Shown piece by piece: positions 33,261-42,268 of a stretch of 47,254 nucleotides of DNA (the first letter of the stretch is position 1; every line of letters starts with the position of its first letter). Position numbers and translations under genes: made by a program. The notes under the pieces are model-generated. The model was not told the DNA's origin. It did no database searches and was given only the letters and a program-made list of their open reading frames with translations. The DNA is from an uncultured Bacteroidota bacterium. Lineage in GTDB: Bacteria; Bacteroidota; Bacteroidia; Flavobacteriales; Flavobacteriaceae. Location: positions 1-47,254 of the forward strand of contig CACIKV010000011.1 of assembly GCA_902587325.1 (NCBI GenBank). Direction: 5' to 3'.

Positions 33261-34355
33261 TCATGAAATATAAACTCTTTTTATTCTATTTGAAACAGAT
33301 GTGAGAATTTCATATGAAATTGTATTTGAGTATTTAGAAAAATCTTCTGCTGTTTGATTATTTTCATCAAAAACAATAACCTCATCACCCTCGTTGCAAT
33401 CCAAATTACTTATATCAATCATTAACATATCCATGCATACATTTCCGATTATATCACATTTAATATTATTCACTAATAATTTTCCTTTCCTGTTTCCTAA
33501 AATCCTTGAAATTCCATCTGCATGTCCAATTGGAACAATACCAATTCTTGTATCACCTGATGCTATAAATCCTCTGTTATATCCAACAGATTCACCTTTT
33601 TTTATTTTATGTATTTGTGAAATAGTAGATATTAGACTTACAACGGGTAGCAGATGTTTTTGAAAAACTAAATCATTTCCATAGCCATAGATACCAATTC
33701 CACTTCTAACCATACTATATTCTTGTTCAGGAAAATTTAAAATTCCAGACGTATTAAGCAGGTGTTTATCAATTTTCCTATTTAAATTTTCTTCAATCTT
33801 TTCATTTATTTTTTCAAATAATTTGATCTGATTATTGGTAAATTCGGTTTCTGATTTATCCTCAGAGGCAGCAAGATGTGAAAAGATATACTTAACATTA
33901 ATTTTTTTTGAAATGATAATTTTAGTTAAATCATTTACATCAGAGTATAAAAATCCAAGTCTATTCAATCCGGTGTTAAATTTTACATGTATTGGATAAT
34001 TAAAATTTTGACCTCTACAATTTAAGAATTCGTTTAGAACCTTAAATGAATATATATTTGGCTCCAAATTATATTCAATTATTTCTTTGAAATCATCTAA
34101 TTGTGGATGTAATACTAAAATAGGACTATTAATCCCATTTTTTCTTAATCGAATTGCTTCACGTAAATATGCAACTGAGAGGTAATCTACCTTATTTTTT
34201 TCTAAACATTTAGCAATTTCTGTAGCATCTGACCCATATCCTGAGGCTTTAACTATAGCCATAAACTTAGTTTTCTTTGAAATTTTACTTTTAAGAAAAT
34301 TAAAATTTTGAATTAAATTTTTTAAGTTGATTTTAATGTATGTATTACTCAACAT
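33261..34355 (-). CDS. alr: alanine racemase
   Basis: 364 residues. The PLP lysine lies in MAIVKASGYGSDA, where the classic KANAYGHG pattern has changed but the Lys and Tyr-Gly remain. VGYNRGF holds the second catalytic Tyr, and CMDMLMID closes the active site. It makes D-alanine for peptidoglycan. Its start overlaps the tdk end by 11 bp, indicating a two-gene operon. Confidence 0.94.
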   Translation of the reverse strand: MLSNTYIKINLKNLIQNFNFLKSKISKKTKFMAIVKASGYGSDATEIAKCLEKNKVDYLSVAYLREAIRLRKNGINSPILVLHPQLDDFKEIIEYNLEPNIYSFKVLNEFLNCRGQNFNYPIHVKFNTGLNRLGFLYSDVNDLTKIIISKKINVKYIFSHLAASEDKSETEFTNNQIKLFEKINEKIEENLNRKIDKHLLNTSGILNFPEQEYSMVRSGIGIYGYGNDLVFQKHLLPVVSLISTISQIHKIKKGESVGYNRGFIASGDTRIGIVPIGHADGISRILGNRKGKLLVNNIKCDIIGNVCMDMLMIDISNLDCNEGDEVIVFDENNQTAEDFSKYSNTISYEILTSVSNRIKRVYIS

Positions 34356-34899
34356 ATTTTTTTTTCATTTTTAAAATAAAAGCCTCTCTTGATAAAGGCT
34401 CATATTCATCCTTCTTTCCCAACATAACAACATCCTTATTTTTTAATTTTCTATAACTGTACAATGCCGGATTCCCAGTATCTGAACAAATTGCATGAAC
34501 CTTAATTACTTCCTCAGCAATTGCCATCAAATATGGCATTGGTCCGAAAGGTTTTCCAGAATAATCCATGTCTAAACCAGCTATAATTACTCTAATACCG
34601 CTATTAGCTAATTCATTACAAACGCTAACAATATCATTGGAAAAAAATTGAGCTTCATCAATTGCGATAACATCAAATTTATTTTTATAATTAAGAATAT
34701 CTACAACATTATTCACTGACTGTGCTGGAATTTCAATATTATTGTGAGATTTAATTGAGTTTTTTTTATTTCTAGTATCAATCTCAGGTTTAAAAACCAT
34801 ATATTTCAAATTGGTTTTTTCAACTTTATTTATTCTTCTGATCAATTCCTCAGTTTTACCTGAAAACATGGATCCACATATTACTTCAATTCGCCCCAT
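34345..34899 (-). CDS. tdk: thymidine kinase
   Basis: 184 residues, TK1-like. P-loop GSMFSGKTEELIRR (about 9-22), DEAQFF (Walker B, catalytic Glu), lasso-like loop with YSGKPFGPMP. The C-terminal zinc motif is degenerate: HAICSDTGNPALYSYRK keeps only one Cys. It salvages thymidine to dTMP. First gene of the tdk-alr operon, divergent from rsmI by 49 bp. Confidence 0.93.
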   Translation of the reverse strand: MGRIEVICGSMFSGKTEELIRRINKVEKTNLKYMVFKPEIDTRNKKNSIKSHNNIEIPAQSVNNVVDILNYKNKFDVIAIDEAQFFSNDIVSVCNELANSGIRVIIAGLDMDYSGKPFGPMPYLMAIAEEVIKVHAICSDTGNPALYSYRKLKNKDVVMLGKKDEYEPLSREAFILKMKKKYVE

Positions 34900-34933
34900 T
34901 CTTTAATTCCTTTAATTTTATTGTAATTTAATA

Positions 34934-34941
34934 CAAAGATA
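34934..34941 (-). promoter_or_regulatory. candidate -7 box for tdk-alr
   Basis: The minus strand reads TATCTTTG, a full TAnnTTTG match, ending 34 bp before the tdk ATG. It lies in the 49-bp gap shared with rsmI. Confidence 0.4.
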
Positions 34942-34948
34942 ATTTTAA

Positions 34949-35620
34949 ATGTCAAAGTTAGTTTTAATACCATCTCCTATTGGAAATCTTTCAGATTTAA
35001 CAAAACGTGCAATTGAAGAAATAGAAAATTCTGATTTAATCTTTTGTGAGGATACTCGTCATACTGTGAAACTTCTAAATCATTTGGAAATAAAAAAAAC
35101 TCTCAAATCTTATCATAAGTTTAACGAACATAAAATAGTTGAATCAATTATAAATAAATTAAAGAATGGCTATAGAGTTGGATTGATATCCGACGCTGGA
35201 ACCCCTGGAATTTCCGACCCTGGATATTTAATTGTTAAAAAATCTATAGAACATAATATTGAGGTTGAATGTTTGCCAGGTCCAACTGCTTTGATCCCTG
35301 CTTTAGTAATAAGTGGATTACCATGCGAGAGATTTACGTTTGAGGGATTTTTGCCTATTAAGAAAGGTAGAAAAACCAGATTGGAGGAATTATCAATTGA
35401 AAAAAGAACTATGATTTTTTATGAATCTCCTCATAAATTAATAAAAACTTTGAATGATTTCTCAAATGCTTTTGGAAGTGAAAGAGAAGTTTCCGTTACA
35501 AAGGAAATTTCAAAAATTTTTGAATCTACTATAAGGGGAACAATTGATGATATTTTATCATCTTTTGAAAATAAAAAACCAAAAGGAGAATACGTAATTA
35601 TTGTTAGAGGTATAAAATAA
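34949..35620 (+). CDS. rsmI: 16S rRNA (cytidine-1402-2'-O)-methyltransferase
   Basis: 223 residues. SAM-binding tetrapyrrole-methylase fold: LIPSPIGNLSDLTKRA, IFCEDTRHT, SDAGTPGISDPGYLIV and LPGPTALIPALVISGLP. It methylates the ribose of C1402 in the ribosomal decoding centre. It ends directly at a bidirectional terminator facing the TonB receptor gene. Confidence 0.95.
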   Translation: MSKLVLIPSPIGNLSDLTKRAIEEIENSDLIFCEDTRHTVKLLNHLEIKKTLKSYHKFNEHKIVESIINKLKNGYRVGLISDAGTPGISDPGYLIVKKSIEHNIEVECLPGPTALIPALVISGLPCERFTFEGFLPIKKGRKTRLEELSIEKRTMIFYESPHKLIKTLNDFSNAFGSEREVSVTKEISKIFESTIRGTIDDILSSFENKKPKGEYVIIVRGIK

Positions 35621-35647
35621 AAAACCCTCCATTTTTGGAGGGTTTTT
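35620..35647. terminator. bidirectional terminator between rsmI and the TonB receptor
   Basis: A 12-bp stem AAAAACCCTCCA (35620-35631) pairs with TGGAGGGTTTTT (35636-35647) around TTTT, with a T-run on either strand. It begins within the rsmI stop codon. Confidence 0.92.
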
Positions 35648-35666
35648 ATAAATTAAGATTCTAAAT

Positions 35667-38444
35667 TTAGAATTGATAAGTAAAACCTAAATTCCAAGTT
35701 CTACCCCACCCAGGAAAAACTTTATTATCAACATTAATACCCATATGATTGGTACTAGTTGGAGTTACAGGATAGTTCGTAGTAGACATAGGATAATATT
35801 CTTCATCAAATACATTATTTACATTTAATCTAAGCCTAACACTATCATCACCAATTTTGAATTTAAATGTTGCTCCAGCATCAAAAATTTGATAATCTGG
35901 CAATCTCATATCAGTTAAATTTTCATCCATATATCCATATTCATCATCAAAAATTGAGTCCTCATGTATTCCACCAAAAATATCATCGGCATGAAATAAT
36001 GATACATTAAAATAAAAATTATCAGTTGGAGCAATTACCAAGTTAGCTCTCGCAGTAGTTTGTGCACTATCTTCAATTCTAAGTCCACCTAAGTAAAGAG
36101 TTGAAGAACCAATTACTTGTCCACTGTTCGTTGTTACACTTTCATCAGTGACATCATTCATGTATTTATAATTACCAAAAGTTGCCATTGCTTCAAGTTT
36201 TACATAATTGCTAATATTCCATACACCGTCAAATTCGATTCCAGTGTGTAATTGTTCAACTCCAGAATAAACAGCTGTACCCTCAACTCCACCAATTCTT
36301 ATCTCATCTTCAGAAAGAAATCTATCTTTCCATGATGTTCTAAAAAGGTTTAAGTTCATATTAAGATTACTTGATCTATATCCGTAACCAACTTCTAATC
36401 CAAAAACTTTTTCATTATTTAAATCAGCATCTGGGGTTACGTAGTTGTCATAATCTAGAAATACTGCATCAAAATTTGGTGCTTTTGAATAATATCCACT
36501 ATTTATGTATACATTATTTTTTGCATCAATATTAAAGTTTGCTCCACCTTTAATTGTACCACCTAGTATATTTTTTGTAGCACTTTTATGCATAGGATCA
36601 TTTACTTTATATCTAAAAAAGTCAACTCTTTGGAATCCTTGATTAGCAACAGAGCCTTGAACAAAAACAGAATATTTATCAGTAACATATTCAGCTTGAC
36701 CAAATAAACCTTGCCAAGAAACAAGACCATCATTATGATAATCAATTTTCTCATCATCATCAGTAGATTTAAATACATTCCAAATATTTTCCATTGTTGA
36801 TGGATGTTCTTTTTTAGCAATAAATCCTCCTGGATAATTTACATTATCAAAATCTCTATATCCATCTGCACCAAGTAAATTATCTAATCTTCTGTAGTGA
36901 ATACCTTTATAATATCTCAAGTCAGCTCCGACTTGGTAAGCAAAATTTTCATTGGATTGTGTTTTGAAATTTATTAAACCTCCAACCCAGTTATGTGAAT
37001 TAACAGAAGCTCTTCTAATAATTCCATTTCTTTTAACACCATTTACTCTTTCATCAGGATCATTGACAATATATAAACCAGTAGTTGGATCTATAACATT
37101 AGAATAAGTTCTTCCACTGTAAAAAGTAGTTGGAATACCACCATTGGATGCTGCAAGTTTGTCGAAATCAAAATATCCATTACTTGGATTTCTAAGCGCA
37201 TATTTTCCAGGTTGTGATCCATAATTTAAATCACCACTAAAATAGTGGAATCCATAAATTCTTCCAAGATCTCCTGTTCCACCACCTCTACCAACAGAAG
37301 CATAAGCAGTCACAGACAAGGTAGATTTTGAATTTAATTTACTTTCCCAGTTGACCGATGCAATAGGTTTATGATAAAAATTTCTTCTCATGTTAAAACC
37401 TTCACCTTTATACATCCCCCCAGTATAATTATAATAAATACCATGATCCACATATTGCTGGAGAGTAGCTTGATTATAGTAGCTATAATATCTTTGTTGG
37501 TGGTATTGAGGGGCACCAGTTACAATAAATTGCACATTATTTTTATCATCATCACTTTTCCATCCATACCCTAAGAAATATGCATATGATTCAAATTCAG
37601 TAAAATCAACTACACCATCACCGGCAGTTCTACTAAAGACAAAAGATAGAGCATGACCACCATCCATAATTCCAGTATTGTAATTAAGAACAGTTTTTAA
37701 ATATCCATCGTTACCAACAGTAGCAGCAACTTTTCCACCTTGGGTAAGTTCTGTAGATTTAGTAACAATGTTAACCGTTCCACCAACTGATGAAATTGGA
37801 AGCGGAGAAGAGCCTAAACCTCTTTGAACCTGCATTGCTGAAACAACATCTGTTAAACCAGCCCAGTTACTCCAATATACTTTACCATTTTCCATATCAT
37901 TTACTGGCATACCATTAATTAATACAGCAATATTTTCTTGTTTAAAACCTCTTACGCTAATGTAACTATCACCAAATGCACCACCCCTTTTAGTAGCATA
38001 AACTCCAGGAGTTGAATTTAATAATTCAGGAAATTCTAAATTACCAATTCTTTCCTCAATCTCAGTAGTGGATAGAGTTGAAACAGCTACAGGTGTCTCT
38101 CTGTCAGTAGCAAGGGATAAACCTCCAAATACAGTAACCCCTGATAAGATGTTTTCGCCTGGGTTTAATTTAATTAAACCTAAATCAAAGCTTTCACTAA
38201 CAGAAATTTCAGCAGATTCATAACCGATGTATGAAATTTCAATCGTAGAGCCTGAGTCAGTGTTAATGGTAAAACGTCCATTGAAATCACTTGAAACTCC
38301 AGTCGTTGTACCTTGAATTATTATTGAAGCTCCAGGAAGTGCAGTTCCAGTTTCTGCATCAACAACAATTCCAGTTACAGAATTTTGAGCTAACATTAAT
38401 CCCGAAAAGAAAAATGCTATAATTAGTAAAGAAAATTTTTTCAT
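35667..38444 (-). CDS. TonB-dependent outer-membrane receptor
   Basis: 925 residues. Signal peptide about 1-19 (LMLAQ), then a carboxypeptidase-regulatory-like domain (about 20-105, GIVVDAETGTALPGASI and FNGRFTI), a plug domain (LNSTPGVYATKRGGAFGDSYISVRGF, in parts, LINGMPVND) and a beta-barrel ending in aromatic YQF. Such receptors import iron chelates, vitamins or oligosaccharides using TonB energy. There is no SusD partner, so it is not a SusC pair. Substrate unknown. The upstream region has a small inverted repeat. Confidence 0.93.
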   Translation of the reverse strand: MKKFSLLIIAFFFSGLMLAQNSVTGIVVDAETGTALPGASIIIQGTTTGVSSDFNGRFTINTDSGSTIEISYIGYESAEISVSESFDLGLIKLNPGENILSGVTVFGGLSLATDRETPVAVSTLSTTEIEERIGNLEFPELLNSTPGVYATKRGGAFGDSYISVRGFKQENIAVLINGMPVNDMENGKVYWSNWAGLTDVVSAMQVQRGLGSSPLPISSVGGTVNIVTKSTELTQGGKVAATVGNDGYLKTVLNYNTGIMDGGHALSFVFSRTAGDGVVDFTEFESYAYFLGYGWKSDDDKNNVQFIVTGAPQYHQQRYYSYYNQATLQQYVDHGIYYNYTGGMYKGEGFNMRRNFYHKPIASVNWESKLNSKSTLSVTAYASVGRGGGTGDLGRIYGFHYFSGDLNYGSQPGKYALRNPSNGYFDFDKLAASNGGIPTTFYSGRTYSNVIDPTTGLYIVNDPDERVNGVKRNGIIRRASVNSHNWVGGLINFKTQSNENFAYQVGADLRYYKGIHYRRLDNLLGADGYRDFDNVNYPGGFIAKKEHPSTMENIWNVFKSTDDDEKIDYHNDGLVSWQGLFGQAEYVTDKYSVFVQGSVANQGFQRVDFFRYKVNDPMHKSATKNILGGTIKGGANFNIDAKNNVYINSGYYSKAPNFDAVFLDYDNYVTPDADLNNEKVFGLEVGYGYRSSNLNMNLNLFRTSWKDRFLSEDEIRIGGVEGTAVYSGVEQLHTGIEFDGVWNISNYVKLEAMATFGNYKYMNDVTDESVTTNSGQVIGSSTLYLGGLRIEDSAQTTARANLVIAPTDNFYFNVSLFHADDIFGGIHEDSIFDDEYGYMDENLTDMRLPDYQIFDAGATFKFKIGDDSVRLRLNVNNVFDEEYYPMSTTNYPVTPTSTNHMGINVDNKVFPGWGRTWNLGFTYQF

Positions 38445-38490
38445 TTTTTTGAATAATTTTATTTAGCAAATATTAACAAAATTTTAACAG

Positions 38491-38507
38491 CTTTTGTTAT
38501 CCAAAAG
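38491..38507. promoter_or_regulatory. inverted repeat upstream of the TonB receptor
   Basis: CTTTTG (38491-38496) and CAAAAG (38502-38507) around five bases, 47-63 bp before the receptor ATG. It could be an operator within the 113-bp promoter region; no known Fur or vitamin-box pattern is apparent. Confidence 0.25.
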
Positions 38508-38557
38508 TTAATTTTTTTCAACACTGATTATTAATTCTCAAATTGATAATTTTTAAA

Positions 38558-40177
38558 CTAATTTTTAGTAATCTTAGTTTTTTTCAAGAGAAAAGTTGAG
38601 GAATCATCATGTTTTTTGATTTTACCAGTTTGAATTTCTGTTAATAACTTAGCAGCAAGTTTTTTACCTAATTCAACACCCCACTGATCGTAGCTAAAAA
38701 TATTCCAAATAATTCCTTGTGTATATATTTTGTGTTCATACATAGAAATTAACATTCCAAGAGATTTTGGTGTAAGATTATTAAATAAAATTGTTGTAGT
38801 TGGCTTATTACCATCAAAAACTTTAAAAGGGGCAATCATATCCATTTTTTCATGTGATACCTGCGATTTTAGCATTTCAGTTTTAACATCATCCAATCCT
38901 ATTCCATTTAACAAGGCTTCAGTTTGACCAATAAAATTTGAAAGAAGTTTATTATGATGATCATCATTTCCATAGAGAGACTTTTTAAAACCAATGAAAT
39001 CACATGGTATTAATTTTGTGCCTTGGTGTATTAATTGAAAAAAAGCATGTTGTGCGTTAGTTCCACTTCCTCCCCAAATTATATTTCCAGTTTGATATTT
39101 AATAAAATTACCATTTCTATCCACACTTTTACCATTACTTTCCATCACTGCTTGCTGAAGATAAGATGGTAAATATTTTAGATATTCACTGTATGGAATT
39201 ATCGCTTCAGATTCAGCATCTAAAAAATTGTTGTACCAAATACTTATTAATGCTAAAATAACAGGTATATTTTTTTCAAAAGGTTCATTTTTAAAATGTA
39301 AATCCATTGAATTAGCACCTTTTAATAATTTTTCAAAATTCTGATATCCAATAGCTAAAGAAATTGAAAGACCTACAGTTCCCCACAATGAAAATCTTCC
39401 ACCAATAAAATCATACATAGGAAAAACAAATTTTGGATTAATTCCAAAATCTTTAATTGCATTTAAATTTGTAGATACAGCGGCAAAATGGGACTTTATG
39501 GCTTTTTCATTTAGCTTTTCACATAACCATTCTTTAATTGTAAGAGCATTAGTAATGGTTTCCTGAGTTGTAAAAGTTTTAGAAACAATAATAAAAAATG
39601 TGGTTTCAGGATTTAAATTTTTTAAAATCTCATTCACATGATCTCCGTCTATATTTGAAACAAAGTGAATATTTAAATCAGTTTTATAATATTTTAATGC
39701 TTCTACAACCATTACAGGCCCTAAGTCAGATCCTCCTATTCCGATATTAACAATATCGGTAAATTTTTTACCAGTGCTGCTTGAAAAGGTACCATCAATA
39801 ATTCCATCACTAAAATCTTTTATTTTTTTTCTATCCTTTTGAAATACTTCGAAGAAAGGGCTTTTTTTATCAAAGCTTCTTAAAGCAGTATGCAGAACAG
39901 CTCTATCTTCCGTTTTATTTATTTTTTCGCCGGTAAATTGCTTGTCTATTGCATCGCGAAGTTTACATTCTTTAGAAAGATTAATTAGTAAGTTCAATAT
40001 TTCATCATCAATTAAGTTTTTTGAATAATCAACATATAATTCATCAATTGAGATTGAATATTTTTTTAAGCGATCATTATCATTTTTAAATAAAGTTTTT
40101 AAATCAACTGTTGACTTTAAACTTTTAAGTTTTTTCCAAGATTTTGTTTTGGTTGGATTAATCTTATCTAAAGTCAT
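38558..40177 (-). CDS. pgi: glucose-6-phosphate isomerase
   Basis: 539 residues from ATG 40177, 1 bp after the M23 stop; a longer frame up to 40228 would overlap that gene. Landmarks: NIGIGGSDLGPVMV, GGRFSLWGTVGL, NAQHAFFQLIHQGTK and a C-terminal WGVELGKKLA. All are standard. It interconverts glucose-6-phosphate and fructose-6-phosphate. The M23-pgi order behind a DUF3108 gene is a common flavobacterial arrangement. Confidence 0.96.
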   Translation of the reverse strand: MTLDKINPTKTKSWKKLKSLKSTVDLKTLFKNDNDRLKKYSISIDELYVDYSKNLIDDEILNLLINLSKECKLRDAIDKQFTGEKINKTEDRAVLHTALRSFDKKSPFFEVFQKDRKKIKDFSDGIIDGTFSSSTGKKFTDIVNIGIGGSDLGPVMVVEALKYYKTDLNIHFVSNIDGDHVNEILKNLNPETTFFIIVSKTFTTQETITNALTIKEWLCEKLNEKAIKSHFAAVSTNLNAIKDFGINPKFVFPMYDFIGGRFSLWGTVGLSISLAIGYQNFEKLLKGANSMDLHFKNEPFEKNIPVILALISIWYNNFLDAESEAIIPYSEYLKYLPSYLQQAVMESNGKSVDRNGNFIKYQTGNIIWGGSGTNAQHAFFQLIHQGTKLIPCDFIGFKKSLYGNDDHHNKLLSNFIGQTEALLNGIGLDDVKTEMLKSQVSHEKMDMIAPFKVFDGNKPTTTILFNNLTPKSLGMLISMYEHKIYTQGIIWNIFSYDQWGVELGKKLAAKLLTEIQTGKIKKHDDSSTFLLKKTKITKN

Positions 40178-40178
40178 T

Positions 40179-41429
40179 TTAAGGAATAGTGTTTTTTTCA
40201 AAGGTAACACTTGATTCAATATTGTCAAGTTTATTTTTAATTGGATACATGTGTGAAAGATAGATCTCTTTTAATTGATTTGAAATAGGTTTTGCTTCAG
40301 GTAGTTTTTGCTTTAAAGGATCTACTTGCTTTCCATTTTTCCAAAATCTATAACAAACGTGAGGACCCGATGTATATCCTGTCATTCCAACCTCTCCGAT
40401 TTTATCTCCTTGTTTTACTTTTGAACCTACTTTCAATCCTCTTTTGTTCATGTGTAAATATTGAGTTGAATACGTAGAATTATGATTAACAGTAACATAA
40501 TATCCATTTCCTCTTGTGTATCCAGATTTAATGACTGTTCCATCGGCAGTAGCTCTAATAGGTGTTCCTACTGGCGCGGCAAAATCAGTACCATAATGAG
40601 GTTTAATTTTACCGTAGTAAGCGATCTTCCTTCTCAAGTTATATCTTGATGAAATTCTGCTAAATTGTACAGGGGACAACAAGAAAGCTCTTCTCAGGTT
40701 TTTTCCATTTTCATCAAAATATTCGTATATTTTTCTGATACTATCTGTCTGAAATTCAATTGCATAAAAAGGTTTGCCTCTGTGTTCAAAATATGCATTG
40801 TGAACTCTGTTTAATCCAATATATGTAGAGTCATCTATGTATTTTGAAGTATATAATACTTTAAAATTATCACCTTTTTGAAGCCTAAAAAAGTCAATAT
40901 TCCATGCATAAATTTCAGAAAGTTCATTTGTTAATAGAGGGCTTAATTTCAATTCTTGTAACGTTTCAGCTAATGAACTTTTTATTACTCCAGAAGCTTC
41001 TTTCTCAATCAGTTTAACTTCTTTTTGTTTTTTTTGAGCCCAAAGTGAATCATTTAATGAAACAACAACATAATCTATGGAGCTAGGTTGATATATAAAA
41101 TATTGAGGAATATTAAGAGAATCTTTAGATGACAAAATTAAATAGGGCCTTCCAGTATTAATCTTTCGAATATCAAAAACTTTTTTTACTTCATTAACAA
41201 TATTGTAAATTTTTGGATAAAAAAGATTTTCATTTTCAAGAATCAATCCAAAAGATTCACCTCTTTTGACCGTATCTTTTTTAACATTAAAATCATTTAA
41301 AGTAAAACCAAATTCTTTGATGATTTTTTCTTTTTTAGGTACTAAAATTTCAATTACTTTTTTTTTACTTTTTTCACAAGAACATATTAAAATTGTAAAA
41401 AATATAACTTTAATTAATTCTTTAATCAT
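40179..41429 (-). CDS. M23 family peptidoglycan endopeptidase, lipoprotein
   Basis: 416 residues. Lipobox ILICSC, then a charged region and a domain with LysM-like sequence. The M23 (lysostaphin/LytM) domain from about 290 has HYGTDFAAPVGTPI (metal His and Asp), YLHMNKRG and GPHVCYRF (metal and catalytic His). It probably cuts peptide cross-links during wall growth. It overlaps the DUF3108 gene by 8 bp. Confidence 0.88.
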   Translation of the reverse strand: MIKELIKVIFFTILICSCEKSKKKVIEILVPKKEKIIKEFGFTLNDFNVKKDTVKRGESFGLILENENLFYPKIYNIVNEVKKVFDIRKINTGRPYLILSSKDSLNIPQYFIYQPSSIDYVVVSLNDSLWAQKKQKEVKLIEKEASGVIKSSLAETLQELKLSPLLTNELSEIYAWNIDFFRLQKGDNFKVLYTSKYIDDSTYIGLNRVHNAYFEHRGKPFYAIEFQTDSIRKIYEYFDENGKNLRRAFLLSPVQFSRISSRYNLRRKIAYYGKIKPHYGTDFAAPVGTPIRATADGTVIKSGYTRGNGYYVTVNHNSTYSTQYLHMNKRGLKVGSKVKQGDKIGEVGMTGYTSGPHVCYRFWKNGKQVDPLKQKLPEAKPISNQLKEIYLSHMYPIKNKLDNIESSVTFEKNTIP

Positions 41430-42249
41430 TTACAATTATTTTAAATGGATTTGTGATTCCTCTAAATGAGGTCAATTCAGCTACTATTGTACCAACCCTT
41501 AGATTTGCTCTAACTTTTACAGGTATTCTATTTTTATCATTTGTAACCCATAATTCCAAGCCTTTGTTACTTCTAAAAACCCTTCCAGCTTCCATGTAAG
41601 GATTTAATTTCATACATTCAATTAATCCAAATTTAGTCTTTAAGTTTTCTATACCAAGAAATTTCATTTTAAAAGGATAGTTTCTTTGATCAAAAAAAAT
41701 ATTAACACCTATTAAATCTCCTTCTTTTAATTTTGAAATATCTAAATGCTTTCTTAAAAAATAAAAAGTGGAAACTATATCTTGGTAATCATTTTCAAGA
41801 TTAATTATTTTACTCTCATCAGTTATCTTATTTATTAATGTTGCTGTTTTGTTATTATCATCGTAGAATGTTTCGGCTTTTCTTACATATCCCCCCTCAT
41901 ATATATCTCTTATGGACTTTATGGGTTTCACTTTGTCTAGTGGAAAGAAAGCTTCATATAGATCATCAACTTTGAAAAACAATCTTGCAAGACCTGTAGT
42001 TTTTCCTATTGCTGTTGCCCTGTAAACTATGTTATTATTAAGTTCTTCTTTTCTTAGTTCTAGTGATGCATAACTTGCATTTAAAAAACCATAGTAAAGC
42101 TTGTACTCAAGTAATTCACCTGAACTAAAAGCATTGAATGTTTTTTCATATAAGTTATCATCGATCGAATATGAGTTTAAATTTTGAGTGTAAGAAAGTG
42201 TTGAGTAAAAAAATATGCAAAATGATAAAGTAAATAAATCTTTTTTCAA
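41422..42249 (-). CDS. DUF3108 family exported protein
   Basis: 275 residues. It begins at a TTG (42247-42249); no in-frame ATG precedes it and this start gives a good signal peptide (MKKDLFTLSFCIFFYSTLSYTQ, in parts). The DUF3108 body is shown by GELLEYKLYYGFLNASYASLEL and RVFRSNKGLELWVTNDKNRIPV. It is predicted to be periplasmic and is found beside the M23 peptidase in many Flavobacteriia. Function unknown. Confidence 0.85.
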   Translation of the reverse strand: MKKDLFTLSFCIFFYSTLSYTQNLNSYSIDDNLYEKTFNAFSSGELLEYKLYYGFLNASYASLELRKEELNNNIVYRATAIGKTTGLARLFFKVDDLYEAFFPLDKVKPIKSIRDIYEGGYVRKAETFYDDNNKTATLINKITDESKIINLENDYQDIVSTFYFLRKHLDISKLKEGDLIGVNIFFDQRNYPFKMKFLGIENLKTKFGLIECMKLNPYMEAGRVFRSNKGLELWVTNDKNRIPVKVRANLRVGTIVAELTSFRGITNPFKIIVND

Positions 42250-42268
42250 CTTAGTAAAATTAAAAATT

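Noticed and set aside
33261-34355. Altered PLP motif in alanine racemase as a sign of lost function
   Set aside because: The Lys and Tyr-Gly core is kept, and the changes resemble those of other Bacteroidetes racemases.
35667-38444. TonB receptor as SusC of a polysaccharide utilisation locus
   Set aside because: No SusD-like gene or glycan enzyme is adjacent; neighbours are rsmI and pgi.
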